Below, piece by piece: positions 21,772 through 33,219 of a stretch of 64,000 nt of DNA (positions are counted from its first letter, which is position 1; each line of letters opens with the position of its first letter). Origin of the DNA: Sophora flavescens (taxonomy: Eukaryota > Streptophyta > Magnoliopsida > Fabales > Fabaceae); the NCBI GenBank assembly GCA_030762895.1, contig CM061070.1, forward strand, positions 35,119,652-35,183,651, in the 5' to 3' direction. The notes under the pieces are model-generated. The model was given only the letters and a program-made list of their open reading frames with translations. It ran no database searches and was not told where the DNA came from. Both the position numbers and the translations under genes were made by a program.

Positions 21772-24330
21772 ATGCGAGGTACTATCCCAGTTGATCACCT
21801 CCTCTACGACCCAGAAATTGAAAGGTCAGCTAGGGCGAATAGGAAGCAAGCAAGACAACGGAATTTGGTAAGACAACAGGGAGAAGCACAAGAGGCCTCC
21901 ACCACTCAAATTTGTCAAGAAGAATTCAGAATGGCAGGGAATGGTGAAGATACTCCTCCACCACCACGGAGGACACTTGGTGACTACTCCAATACAAATT
22001 TCAACAGGCATGTCACTAGTATAGTGAAACCTCCGGTGAACTCCAACAATTTTGAACTCAAGCCAAATCTCATCAACATGGTTTCACAAAATCAGTTTGC
22101 TGGATTGGAGAAGGAAGATCCTAACAGTCATATTTCCACTTTCCTGGAGTTGTGCGATACAGTGAAGATAAATGGTGCTTCTGATGATGCAATTCGATTG
22201 AGATTGTTCCCTTTTTGTTTAAGAGATAGAGCCAAGTCTTGGCTCCAATCACAACCAAGGGGGAGCTTCACTACATGGGACAACTTAGAAGAAAAATTTT
22301 TGGCAAGGTTCTTCCCCACATCAAGATTTGTAAAGGCAAGGGGTGATATTATGAGTTTTGCTCAACAAGAAGGTGAGACACTGCATGATGCCTGGGAAAG
22401 GTTCAAGGAATTACTTCGGAGGTGCCCAAACCATGGTTTTGATGATCTTACTCAGATGCAAACATTCTATAATGGATTGAGGCCATCAACCAGGTACATG
22501 TTGGATGCCTCAGCTGGAGGTTCAATGAATACAAAGACAGCAGAGGAAGCCCTGACTTTGATAGAAGCAATGGCCTCTAATGATTATTTGATGCATCATG
22601 ATCGGGGTCCCACACAAAGAAGGGGAGTGTTGGAGCTAGATTCACAAACTGCATTGTTGGCTCAGAACAAGATCATGACACAACAATTGGAGTCTCTTAC
22701 CAAACAACTAGCTCAACTCCCACAACAACTCCAATCTGTTCAAGGGACAACAATGCCACACCAACAGGTACTGAGATGTGATTTCTGTGGAGGTGATCAT
22801 GAGAATGGAAGATGTGAGGCACCACCTAGTTCCCATGAAGAAGCCAATTATATGGGGAACTATGGGCGACAAGGCAACAACCAAGGGTGGAGGAATCAAC
22901 CAAATTTTGGTTGGAATCAAGATGCCGGGCAAACAAGCAAGCCTCCTCCTACACAACCGCTTCAAGATCGGGTTTCTATTCTGGAGAACACACTTAATCA
23001 GTTCATGCAGTTGTCCATGACGAACCAGAAAAATACCGATGCTTCTCTAAAGAATTTGGAGGTTCAGGTTGGCCAAATTGCAAAGCACCTAGCTGAGCAA
23101 ACTAGCAGCAGTTTTTCTGGTAACACTCAAACTAATCCGAAGGAGCATTGCAATGCCATTGTGCTGAGGAGTGGAAAAAGTATTGAGAATGTGACCGGTG
23201 AACCTTTGGTGAAGAATCAGAATGTTGATGGGAAAACAGAATTGAGTGCTGAGAAAAAAGAAGCAAACGGTCAAGATGTTATAGTTGAGGAAGAAGAAAA
23301 GGGCAGTGCACAAGACAAGAGGGAGAAGCTAGTAGATGAGAATTCAATTTTGAGGAAGACTAAAAGTCAGCTTTTGAAAGATTGGGACAAGCCTCAAGTG
23401 ATTCCCTCTTATGTGAAATTGCCATACCCTCATTTGACCAAGAAAAAGGAGAAAGATGAACAGTTTGCCAAGTTTCTTGATATGTTCAAGAGGTTGCAGA
23501 TCAATATCCCTTTTGCTGAAGCACTTGAGCAGATGCCCAATTATGCAAAATTCATGAAGGAACTGCTCACGAAGAAAAGAAAGATTAAAGAAGGCGAAAC
23601 TGTTGCCTTAACTGAGGAGTGCAGTGCGATACTGCAAAGGAAGCTACCTCCGAAGCTGAAAGATCCTGGGAGTTTTACAATCCCTTGCACTATTGGGAAT
23701 GTTTCTATCAGAAAAGCCTTATGTGACTTGGGAGCAAGTATCAATTTGATGCCGCTTTCCATGTTAAACAAGCTTGGAGGAGGAGAGGTGAAACCAACCA
23801 GGATGGCATTGCAGTTAGCTGACAGATCAATCAAGCATCCTTATGGTATTTTGGAAGATGTTCTGGTAAAGGTGGATAAGTTTATCTTTCCAGTGGACTT
23901 TGTGGTTTTAGACATGGTGGAGGATGCTGAAGTTCCGCTCATACTGGGGAGACCTTTTCTAGCCACGGGGCGAGCTTTGATAGATGTAGAAAAAGGCCAG
24001 CTAAAATTCAGAGTGCAAGAAGAAGAAGTCAATTTCAATGTATTGGAAGCTATGCATCGCACGAGCAATGAAGAGGAGTGTTTCCTCATGGATATGGTGG
24101 ATACAGTGGCTGAAGAAGTTGTTGCACATCAACACCACCCCTCTACTCCAGAGAAGAAGGAAAAGCCCAACATGAAAGCAAATCTGAAGCTATGCAAGAC
24201 AAATGATGTATCAATTGGTGAGGAAGTTGGATCTGCCCATCTTGTGAAAACAGAACCTCCACTGGGAAGGAGTAAGAAAAAGGGCAAGAGGCCCAGAGTG
24301 AAGGGGGCAAAGGGGAAGCACAATTGTTGA
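21772..24330 (+). CDS. gag: Gag-protease polyprotein, intact (TR-GAG)
   Basis: The 852-codon frame is uninterrupted. I chose the ATG at 21772 (MRGTIPVDHLLYDPEIE), because the frame upstream has no ATG. Residues about 130-245 form the retrotransposon gag domain (LRLFPFCLRDRAKSWL, WDNLEEKFLARFFPTSRF, ETLHDAWERFKELLRRCP). A zinc knuckle CDFCGGDHENGRC starts at Cys336. An acidic and basic linker follows. A retropepsin has its active site as DLGASINLMPLS with Asp652, the Athila-type variant of DSG, and the flap-side motif ILGRPFLATGRALIDV. The tail is Lys/Arg-rich (SKKKGKRPRVKG). It would build particles, package element RNA and process itself. There is no pol, so polymerase and integrase must come from another element. 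Confidence 0.93.
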   Translation: MRGTIPVDHLLYDPEIERSARANRKQARQRNLVRQQGEAQEASTTQICQEEFRMAGNGEDTPPPPRRTLGDYSNTNFNRHVTSIVKPPVNSNNFELKPNLINMVSQNQFAGLEKEDPNSHISTFLELCDTVKINGASDDAIRLRLFPFCLRDRAKSWLQSQPRGSFTTWDNLEEKFLARFFPTSRFVKARGDIMSFAQQEGETLHDAWERFKELLRRCPNHGFDDLTQMQTFYNGLRPSTRYMLDASAGGSMNTKTAEEALTLIEAMASNDYLMHHDRGPTQRRGVLELDSQTALLAQNKIMTQQLESLTKQLAQLPQQLQSVQGTTMPHQQVLRCDFCGGDHENGRCEAPPSSHEEANYMGNYGRQGNNQGWRNQPNFGWNQDAGQTSKPPPTQPLQDRVSILENTLNQFMQLSMTNQKNTDASLKNLEVQVGQIAKHLAEQTSSSFSGNTQTNPKEHCNAIVLRSGKSIENVTGEPLVKNQNVDGKTELSAEKKEANGQDVIVEEEEKGSAQDKREKLVDENSILRKTKSQLLKDWDKPQVIPSYVKLPYPHLTKKKEKDEQFAKFLDMFKRLQINIPFAEALEQMPNYAKFMKELLTKKRKIKEGETVALTEECSAILQRKLPPKLKDPGSFTIPCTIGNVSIRKALCDLGASINLMPLSMLNKLGGGEVKPTRMALQLADRSIKHPYGILEDVLVKVDKFIFPVDFVVLDMVEDAEVPLILGRPFLATGRALIDVEKGQLKFRVQEEEVNFNVLEAMHRTSNEEECFLMDMVDTVAEEVVAHQHHPSTPEKKEKPNMKANLKLCKTNDVSIGEEVGSAHLVKTEPPLGRSKKKGKRPRVKGAKGKHNC

Positions 24331-24433
24331 CCTTCTAAGCAAAATTAGCTCTTTACAGGAGTTCCATGGAAGAAAAGTGCTCTTGCACTTCTATGTCCAG
24401 CAGACCCCGGTTAATTGAAAGAAGTTGTCTACA

Positions 24434-24481
24434 CGTCAAGCTAGTGACGTTAAAGAAGCGCTTCTTGGGAGGCAACCCAAG
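24434..24481 (+). other. Conserved post-gag double stem-loop
   Basis: CGTCAAGCTAGTGACGTTAA is followed by the perfect 14-base palindrome AAGAAGCGCTTCTT. Overlapping it is CTTGGG-AGGCAA-CCCAAG, a six-base-pair stem with a six-base loop. It lies about 100 bases after the gag stop. The same block, degenerate, follows gag at 1385-1431. Confidence 0.7.
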
Positions 24482-26085
24482 TTTCTTAACTCTTCTCCTT
24501 AGTTATTTTCATGTTCTTAATAATTTTGTTTCTGGGTTAACCTCTTGAATAATTTGAGAAGCTCAAGAGGAAAAATAATAAATTGAGAATTGCCTAGTGT
24601 TTGCAGGGTAATAAGGAAGGAAGGAAGAGCAAGGAGAACAAGAAGAAAAGTCAGCACCCATCATGGCCAGATTTTCTGACTGGAATGAGAGTCAACACCC
24701 GCTACCGCCTCGGTAAGCCGTTCCAATTTTTTTGTTTTATTTTATTTTTCTTCTCCTCTTTCCATCTTGATTGTTTACATTGGGGACAATGTAAATTTTT
24801 AAGCTTGGGGTAGGGGTATTTTGATTTTACATTTGCATTTTTCATGTTGCATTCATATAGTTTGCATGATAGCTTTGCATGATCACACAATTAGATTGCC
24901 CTTGTTTAGATTTTGCATCCAATTGTGAGAACTAAGTGCCTATTAAAATTGTGATAGTGAATTGATGAACCCAATTTTTTCATTCTGGTGATATGGCTGC
25001 AAATGAAAATACTTGAGATAATCTTGGATGGTTGATAATTAGCATATGGTTCTGCGGACTTGTGATTTTCATTGATTCTGAAATAAAATGTGAGATTTTG
25101 AGCCACCAAGGGGTACTCACTAAATCTACCCCATTCTTTGTGTAGAGTGTTATTCCTCTTGGTTTGTTATTCTCTAGAACTTGACTTGAAACCATTTCAA
25201 AGCTTAAAATTTTTGGAAACATTTTTGAAAATGATTGAGGCAATAGGTATTTTTTTTGGCCTTCTGAGCTTTGAATGATGAAATGCTACCTCTTAGTTGC
25301 CCAATTTTGAGCTTGAAAAAAAAAATGCTTTTCTTGGTACCCTGGAATGTTTTGATAAATATGCTTGATAAGGGACCTTCTAAAGTATTACAAAAAGGGT
25401 GAAAAAGGTAGTTGAAAGTTTGGGAAAAGAATCAGAAAAAAAAAAAATTCTCTTGAGCTGAAAATTTTCCCTTGTCCAAATAAAAGATAAACAAGAGAAA
25501 AGAAATATATATAGAGAAGGGGATGACAAAAAGAAATGAGAAATAAAAAGAAAAAGAAAGAAAAGAAAGGTGGAAAAATAAATTGAAAACCCAAGAAGGT
25601 ATTTTAGAAGGTCATGTTTGCAATGCTTGATGTTTATGTAGCCTTTTGAAATGTCCTTTTCTTGTTATCCCCACCTAACGATTAATCCCATGGCCACGTT
25701 ACAACCAAGTGAAAGACCTCTTGATTCTTAATTGTTTTCATTAATAAAGTAGAGATTTGGTTGATAGTCAAGCCTATGGTAGAAGTCATTCCTTGAGGAA
25801 AATTGAGCGAATTGTCTTATTCCCCTAAACATTTGAGTGAGGTTAGAAAGAGAGCCAAGCAAAAGAACAAGCTTGGGGTGAGCTTCAAGTGAGAAATAGT
25901 GCCCAAATCAGTGAGAACGTGAGTTTAAGGAACCTAAGCCTCTAATTGGACTTGAATTGATTGTCTCTTGCTGAATTGTTTGAATTGCCTATTATGTGGA
26001 TCATTTACTCGGGTTCTTAGTTCACTATCAATGTTCTGTTTTCTTCTACTGGCCTTAGTGATTGCTTGAGGACAAGCAATTGAAT

Positions 26086-26100
26086 AAGCTTGGGGTGATT
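26086..26100 (+). other. Polypurine-type tract before 3' LTR
   Basis: AAGCTTGGGGTGATT directly precedes the LTR TG at 26101, where plus-strand DNA synthesis should be primed. Confidence 0.65.
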
Positions 26101-27386
26101 TGATAGTGTGATTTTACATCATATTTTCTATATACTTTTGCATGCATTTTTCATAGAGATTAGGCATTATTTAGTTGATTTAGTTAGATTTTCCCTTGGA
26201 ACGGGTGAAGCGGTTTCTTGGTGTTGTTTTGCAGGAATTCAATGTAAAAATGATCAAAATCAGCCTTGATGAAGCAGAGCAGAAGGCAAAAGTCAGAGTC
26301 TGTCACGGCCTGGCCGTGATACACATCACGGCCGTGACCCAAAACCACCACAAGTCAGAATCCATCACGGCTTGGCTGTGATGGAGATCATGGGCATGAA
26401 AAGGAGGCTCGCGACGCGGGAAGGGGCTCGCCACGCGAGAGATTAAAATTCCCATAACTACTAGAAACAGAGCCCATCACGGCCGTGACGCGCAGCAGGT
26501 CTATATAAAGAAACGCAGCAGACAGAACTGAGAGAGTTTTTGGAGCAGAGAAAAGGAGGCAGCCCAAAGAAACCCTAGGAGACGAATTTCTGCTGCTGTG
26601 GTGGCTGGGTTCATCCTTCCATGGAGTGTTTCCCTTCCTTCATCTTAGTATCTTTCCTTTTCCCTTCTCCTTTGATGATGTGTAACTAAACTCCCATTGT
26701 TGGGGTTAGGGTAGCCATTTCTGAATTCTTATGCATATGACTTGAATCTTGTAATATGGTTTTTACTTCTTTATTGAGTGATTGATTCTCTATGCTTAAT
26801 GCTTGTTGTGGCTAGCACCCCCATGACATGATTAGTGTTTTGATATGCAATTGGAAAATTCGTGTTAAAACCGGAATTGAGATTAATCACCTGATAAGCC
26901 TTGTATCTAGGAATGGAACTAGGTTTATTAGCAATCGTGTAATCCCTAACCATAATGCAAATTCATTAATCTAGGCCACCTAAGGAATTAGGGTCTATTA
27001 GTGGATTTAGGCTCTTGTCATCCGAGGAATCGGGGCTTGAGTAATTTAGTGGATTGATTGTCATAATTGAAGTGAAAACTGTTTATTAGTCATTTCGTTG
27101 CATGAGGATGAAGTTTGGTGAACCTAATCCCAACATCTTTTATCATATTTGAAACCTATCTTTTATTGCCTTCCAAGTGTTTGAGAAAAGTACAAAAAGA
27201 GTTTGTTTTTCTTATGTTGTTAGTTCTAGCTTTTGTTAGTTTAGAACTCTCTTCAATCCAAGAATCGCTTAGATAGTAATTGAATTGGTACGTGCTAGTA
27301 CTTGTTGTAGTCCCCGTGGATACGATAACCGGTCTTACCACCGTATTACTTGCACAACTGGGTATACTTGCCCAGATTCGTCAACA
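26101..27386 (+). mobile_element. 3' LTR of TR-GAG (1286 bp)
   Basis: It is nearly identical to the 5' LTR. It lacks 23 bp near 26480, where the 5' LTR has an extra CACGGCC/GGCCGTG pair. That accounts for the full length difference and fits deletion between short repeats. It is followed by the TSD GATTT. Confidence 0.95.
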
Positions 27387-27877
27387 GATTTAATGGAAAT
27401 TGATTCAACAGTCCTTTAGAGGTTTTTGTTGATACTTTATGATGTGTCTGATGGACATATCCAATACCTTCTTTGTTAAGGGAGTGTCTCTGACAGTCAA
27501 GCAGCTTAGTCAGATTGTCTCTACTATTAACAAATTTGGAAAGATCAGAAGTGAGCCCTTCCACTTTCTGTTTAAGTCTAACAACTTCTTCAGACTGTGA
27601 TGTTTCACTAGTGATCTTAGCTTCATTAGACTTTATAGTCTTCAGTTCACTTTTCTCTTTGGCCAGCTTCTCACACTTTTGAGATTTCTGTTTATGCTCA
27701 CCAAGGAGCTTTATATACTCTCTCTTGAGGGATTTGAAGGCCTTAGATAAGCAGTTGGATTCCTCCGGAAACTCCTCATAGGCATCATGCAACTCCTCAA
27801 AGTCAGGGTATGCCTTATCTTCAAAATCTGAGTCTGTATTATCCATCAAGCAGAGATTGGCTTCCTCCTCTGTTCCT
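27387..27877 (-). pseudogene. Copia gag, acidic and coiled region
   Basis: The minus frame begins near LCLMDNTDSDFEDK and is rich in Glu/Asp (FEELHDAYEEFPEE), then Lys/Glu coiled-coil sequence (KCEKLAKEKSELKTIK, EEVVRLKQKVEGL). It is open throughout this piece. It lies between the two zinc knuckles of the copia gag and is bounded by the TR-GAG TSD on the left and by the solo LTR on the right. Confidence 0.82.
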
Positions 27878-30800
27878 TGTAACGTCCTTCGTTACATTAG
27901 TAGCCCAAATTATTTTTCTGTAAAAGCCTTTAAATAATTTAAATTAAATAGTCGAGTCATAAAAATTTTCACAATATATTTAAGTCTGAAAGTATCTTGT
28001 ATATTCAAAATAATTAAATAAAGTAATAGTGCTAAATAAATCATTATATCTGTAACACCCCGTTTGTAGTCTTTTGACCGGTAATTATATTTTATATTAT
28101 TACCGGGGATCCAGAAAATGATTTTGAGGAAAAAAAATCATAGTGGAGACCTTCTATATCGAAGGAAGTTACGGTTAAATTTTGGGTTTAAAACTCAGAT
28201 GGAAGCCGGTCTGCATTTTTATGGATAATGCAATTTTGTAATACCCGAAAACCCTAATTTCGGCAGGAAAACGAAAAATTTCAAAATTTTGCCACTTGTT
28301 GGGGAAAAAATATATATCAAGAATTTCTACTCAAAAATAAAATATTTTATTTTATCGGGTGAAATTTTAGCGAAAAACGGGCGGAAAACCTAATCGGGTA
28401 AACGACGGAACTAGATTCGGATATGCAGAAATATGTCGGAGGATAGGAATGATAATTAAACTTGGACAACTCACCTGCATGGGTCTCTTAGTGAGTCACC
28501 CTAGTCATAAATGACCATAAATGAAAGATGGTGAATCACCAAAGTCATAAATGAAAAGTAGTGAATCATTATCTTGCACACGTTAAGAGTTTGTGTTCAA
28601 ATTCTCTTCCTCTTGCTCCATGGTCCATAAAATTGGACCAAGTCCTCCTAGCAACACATAAGTCACCTATTCATCATGACTTCGTAACAAATTATTTTAA
28701 TATCCTTACGAAATGACCAAAATACCCTTTGATCATTTTATGAATTCCTTTGATGTCCAACAAGTGTTTTGACAATTTTGCTTCCTTCTACCATGTATAA
28801 TTTCGACCAAGCCTCTTGGATAGGCATTATTTCACTTCATTCTAGATGATAATGATGATTATGAAGCCACCTAAGTATTTTAAGTTATTTTCTAACCTAA
28901 CCTAAAACCATGGTTACTACCTAAGGTTAGTAACCAAGACAAAACCAATTTGACTTCTTCTTCCTCCATGTGGTACACACACGGCCACATCACCCTAAAT
29001 ACACCTCCACCACATATTTCCCTCATCCATCTATGTCCTCCCCTTTGCCATGACTCACCTTCATCATAAATGCTCATAAATGCAAGACACATAATATCTA
29101 GGTATTTTGGGCATTAACCTAACCTATGCCTAGTTACCTTCAACCATGGTCTTCACTTGAGTTGATTAACAAAATATCCTCTCCTTGTGGGCATGAGTAC
29201 ACGTCCAACCCTCCTCCACCAATCCCTTCCATTTGTTTCATTTCATTGTCTTGTTCTAAAACACTTAAGTCACTAACTTAAGTTAGTTATCAAAAACCCA
29301 TGTTCTTCATTTCCTCTAACTTGTTCTTCATTTATTTTCCATTTACCACTAACTTAGAGACATGATTTCATGATTTTTCATTCACGAAACTTGTTCCTTA
29401 GATCATTGTCTTCACTTTGATCCACTTTGTTCTTAGATCCATGAACTTTCAAGTTCATCTCCTTTTTCTCTCAAATTCGGCCCACACCCGTAAATCATCA
29501 TCCAAACCTAGTTTTTATCTTCTAAGATCATATTCTTACTCCTCTAGATGATCTAGACACCTTCTATTTCACACAAAAATCCATTTAGAGCTTGTGTTCA
29601 AAATGGGTTTCTAGAGGCCATATTCGGTCAAGCTTATCTTTCCAACATCCAATCCTTGTTCCAGCATTTCAACCCACTTTCCTAAATCTAATCATCATTC
29701 CAAACAACTTTCATGTTGAGGCTTTCATCAAAAAAAATCATCTTGACAGAGTTCCTTCAAGATCAAAGTTGGAGTGCTTTAGGTAAAAGTCACTTCTTTT
29801 CTTTCCTATAGTGATTTTTGAACTTCTAACTAAGATTATATGTTGATAATCTTATTTCATCCCTCATTAGCATCCTTTATATGTAAATTATTTTACTTTC
29901 CATATTCTTGATCATTTATGAATTAATTCATAAAAATTTGCATACTTAGCTTTTTGAACTTCCAACAAATTTTCTATAGTAGAAATACCTATCCATACAT
30001 GTCTACCAAATGATTTTGAAAACAAATAATCCTAGCCCTATAATCCAGTGTTTGGCCGTGAGCACCTCCTTGGGTTTTGACCTTGGGTTTTGACCTTGGG
30101 TTTTGACTTTGGATTTTCATGTTTTAACTAGTTTAATTGTTGGTTGATTAAGGTTTGGTGTTAGAGTTGGTTTGGTGTGGCTTTGTGGATGAAGATGGAC
30201 TTGGTTTCTCTATGGATTAAAGAGGATCGAGTTGCACTTTGGGTGCTACAAGAGGTAATGGGAGTCTACCTGAGGGGTTTTTGATAGCTATATGCTATTA
30301 GTATGTCGTATGTATCCGTGGTAATTTTGTGGTGTTTGATTTAATTATTACGTGTTTATGTGAATTATAATGTTATCTGTGAAAGCATGTGATAATTGTG
30401 ATGTATGGATTAACTATTGTTTGGGTTATTGACTGAAAGCCTGACAGTGGTCAGTGCTCAATTATAATTGAGGATAAAACTTTAAAAAGTTTGAGGAGAA
30501 ACTTAAGGGTTTTTGAAATATGAAAGTGGAAGAAAATGTGGAAAATAATAATATTTAATGAGTTTTTGGTGAAAGAGTAAGTCAATGAGTGACAATGAGG
30601 ACGGAACAGTGAAAAAATTTCATTTACGTTAGTTTTTCCAAAATAAATTCAAAAAATAAATAAATAGTAATTAAAATAAATTAAGTTTCAAAAATATATT
30701 AATTTTGATGGTGAAAATATTTTTGTAAAAGAACATATCATTTGATTTATAAATGATTATTCTAAACAAGTTAGAAAAGTGTTTTTACGGCGAAATTATG

Positions 30801-31095
30801 AGAAATAGTTTTATTACTTTGGACAGAAATGAGTTAGAAATGATTTTCAAGAATTTGATTGTTTTTCGAAAAATAATTTTTTTTTTAAAAATGATATTGA
30901 AGGAAAATGAATTTCGTTGTGATTTAACATTTTATAAACGAATTTCAGCGGAAAAGATTTTTTGTAAAAAGGGTTTTAAATTAGAGAAAATATTTCCAAT
31001 AAACTTGGATAAGTTTTCAGAGTTTTGTTTTTGGTATTTGTGTTTCACAGAACGAAAACTGTGTTTTAAAGGAAATTGAGGAAAGAAGTAAGGAC

Positions 31096-31243
31096 CTAGA
31101 TTGACGAGACATTGGGCTAGTGTTCTTGTTGTAAAAATTGAGGAAAGAGATAAGGATCTAGATTGCCGAAATATCGGGCTAGTTTCCTATTGGAAATATT
31201 GAGAAAAGTAATAAGGACCTAGATTACTGAGACATCGAGCTAG
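31096..31243 (+). repeat. Three tandem CTAG-CTAG inverted units
   Basis: Three units of about 60 bp each contain GGAYCTAGATT then CGAGACAT- or CGAAATAT-like sequence then GGGCTAGT or GAGCTAGT, closing a CTAG/CTAG dyad. One related copy is present in each Tekay-1 LTR and one in the LTR at 61.45 kb. Confidence 0.7.
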
Positions 31244-31828
31244 TCTCATATGGGAAAGAAATTATAAATCACGGATTTCAAAAATCCCACGTTTGTAGTG
31301 AAATGAATTTAATACCTGAGTAAAGGTAGTCGTGAGCTTTGAGCCTCTACAAAGAAAGAATGAACGAAAAAGAAAAAGCAATGAAAACAACTGGTTTACA
31401 TGCATAGTCTGGCAGACGTGCCATTGCGTATCGAGCTACAATTCATGAAGGGTGGATTGACAAATTGGACAGTTACGGACCAAAGATATTTTCTTGGGTC
31501 TTTGGGTCTATTAGGGACATTCGGGCTCGAAATCCACGGAATGCTCGGGGATTTGCAATCTCAGGTCATGGAACTCGGTTACCCTGCACGGATGTACTCA
31601 ATAGGGAGCTATTTAATATTATTTTGGTGCTTGAGGCCGACCTTCCGGAAACAATCGTGTTTTGGGGATACTGCAGCTTATACTGCTCGACGAAGGGAAG
31701 TTAGGACCTCCGGAGAATAAATATCAAATATAGATGAGGAACAATAAAGTGTCATGCATTTTTAAAAATTTCAATGACTATCAGGTATGAATCTCATTGG
31801 TTAAATTATTATGATTATTCTTGGAAAG

Positions 31829-31829
<1 letters not shown>

Positions 31830-31876
<47 letters not shown>
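31830..31876. repeat. (AT)n microsatellite
   Basis: A run of more than 20 TA dinucleotides lies inside the solo LTR, just before the conserved GTATCTCACCC block. Confidence 0.95.
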
Positions 31877-31885
<9 letters not shown>

Positions 31886-32818
31886 TGTGTGTCGCGCATG
31901 TAGTTATCATGATAAAACTCATTTGTCAGTATCTCACCCTTGCAATATATCTGTTTTCTGGTTTTGCTGTTGTATCTTGTATACGAGTATAGATGATGCA
32001 GAGGAGTTCCTAGTTGCATACAGAATATTAATTCTGTTTTGAAGTAATCGTTGACAGCGGGGATGATCACGGGGTCTTCCCAGTGGGTATTTTGTAAAGT
32101 GACCAGCTTAGGATTTTCTTTGGGTGGTAGGTTTGTGGAGGTCGGTATGTGTGATATGTGAACCCCTATTTGTTCTAAATCTTCAATTTTGAATATTGAA
32201 GGCATTTTCCAGACAACTAGTACGATGTGTAACACCCTGTTTTTCGTATGCTTCTTTATCAGTAAATACATGTTTTAATGTGTTTATTTTTTATAAAATC
32301 CATAGTATGATTTTATTTAAAATAAAATCATTTTCTTGTGTTGTTTTACCGTATGAAGTCACAGTAAAATTTTCGGTCAAAAATTCAGACGAAAACCGGT
32401 CTGGGTTCTCACTGCAATACAAGTTTACTAAGCTAGAAACCAAATTTTAATTCGTGAACTAGACGGTTAGTGTTTTTATGATGTTTTGTGTGGGTTTGGA
32501 GTTTTTTGAAAAATCTTGTTCGGGACCAAATCTTAAGGATTTCCCGGGCGAAATCGTCGGGAAATACGATCGGGGAAGTCATCTGATACCCAATGGAGTA
32601 GAGCATCAAGAGGATGAACTGACATGAAGTGACTTGATGTGAAGGCTATGACACACCTCAAAAAGTGAATCTTGACTTTTTTCAAAAATCTCACTTTTTC
32701 GTCTTTCTCTCTCCAATCACATCACATCACCTTAACTCCTTATCCTCTCTACAAGCAACCCACCTTCTTTCTTCTCTTCTTTCTTCTTCCAAAACCATGG
32801 TCTCTCTCCCTCACTCTC

Positions 32819-32826
32819 TATAAATA
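32819..32826 (+). promoter_or_regulatory. TATA box of Tekay-1 5' LTR
   Basis: TATAAATA is conserved in the 3' LTR at 40277-40284. It is followed by a pyrimidine-rich leader with CTT repeats. Confidence 0.75.
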
Positions 32827-33219
32827 CTCTTCATTTCCACACTTCATCACTTTCCTCCATTTCTCACATTTTCACTTTACTAAATTTCTTCTTCTTCTTC
32901 TTCTTCTTCTTCTTCTTCTTCTTCTTCTCTCTTACAAAGTTTAAACTTTTATCACGCTTTTCTCTTAAAGTTCTTCATCAATGTTATTCATCTTTTTGAG
33001 GGTAATACTTCTATGTAGTTCTTTTTCAAAGTTTAATCTTTTATTTCAAAGTTTTCTTCATATGTTCTTTATGTGCTTTTAACTTCTAAAACCTCTCAAA
33101 AATGGTAGAAAACTCCTTTTGAGTTGAAACCACTTTCTATATTCTTGTATTTACTCATACTATCACATACTAAAAGGTTGTGTAAAACAAAGTTTCATAA
33201 CCTCTTCTTTCTAAGGAGG

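Larger units (their letters stand above)
24331..26100 (+). other. TR-GAG 3' non-coding region
   Basis: This 1.77-kb interval, where pol would lie in a full element, has no frame worth calling. It contains the post-gag stem-loop block (24434-24481), the string TTGGGGACAATGTAAA near 24780 and three copies of AAGCTTGGGGT (24801, 25869, 26086), the last at the polypurine position. The middle is A/G-rich. Confidence 0.8.
20265..27386 (+). mobile_element. TR-GAG: young non-autonomous Athila-type LTR element
   Basis: The 5' LTR (20265-21573) and 3' LTR (26101-27386) both start TGATAGTGTG and end CGTCAACA, with perfect 5-bp TSDs GATTT (20260-20264, 27387-27391). The element has a perfect tRNA-Asp primer site, one long open gag-protease frame and a purine-rich tract. 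It has no reverse transcriptase, RNase H or integrase, the definition of a TR-GAG-type element. About a dozen substitutions between the LTRs by hand count (near 1%), plus a 23-bp deletion in the 3' LTR, mark a recent insertion, the youngest datable one in the window. Confidence 0.95.

Noticed and set aside
31801..32271. A 156-codon minus-strand frame across the end of a solo LTR
   Set aside because: It crosses the Tekay-1 insertion point and an AT microsatellite. It is antisense to a conserved LTR block and resembles no known family.
32672..32944. A 90-codon frame ending in poly-Leu, with a counterpart at 40142-40414
   Set aside because: The Leu run is the CTT repeat. The frame spans the TATA box and predicted transcription start, so it would not be translated from the LTR transcript.
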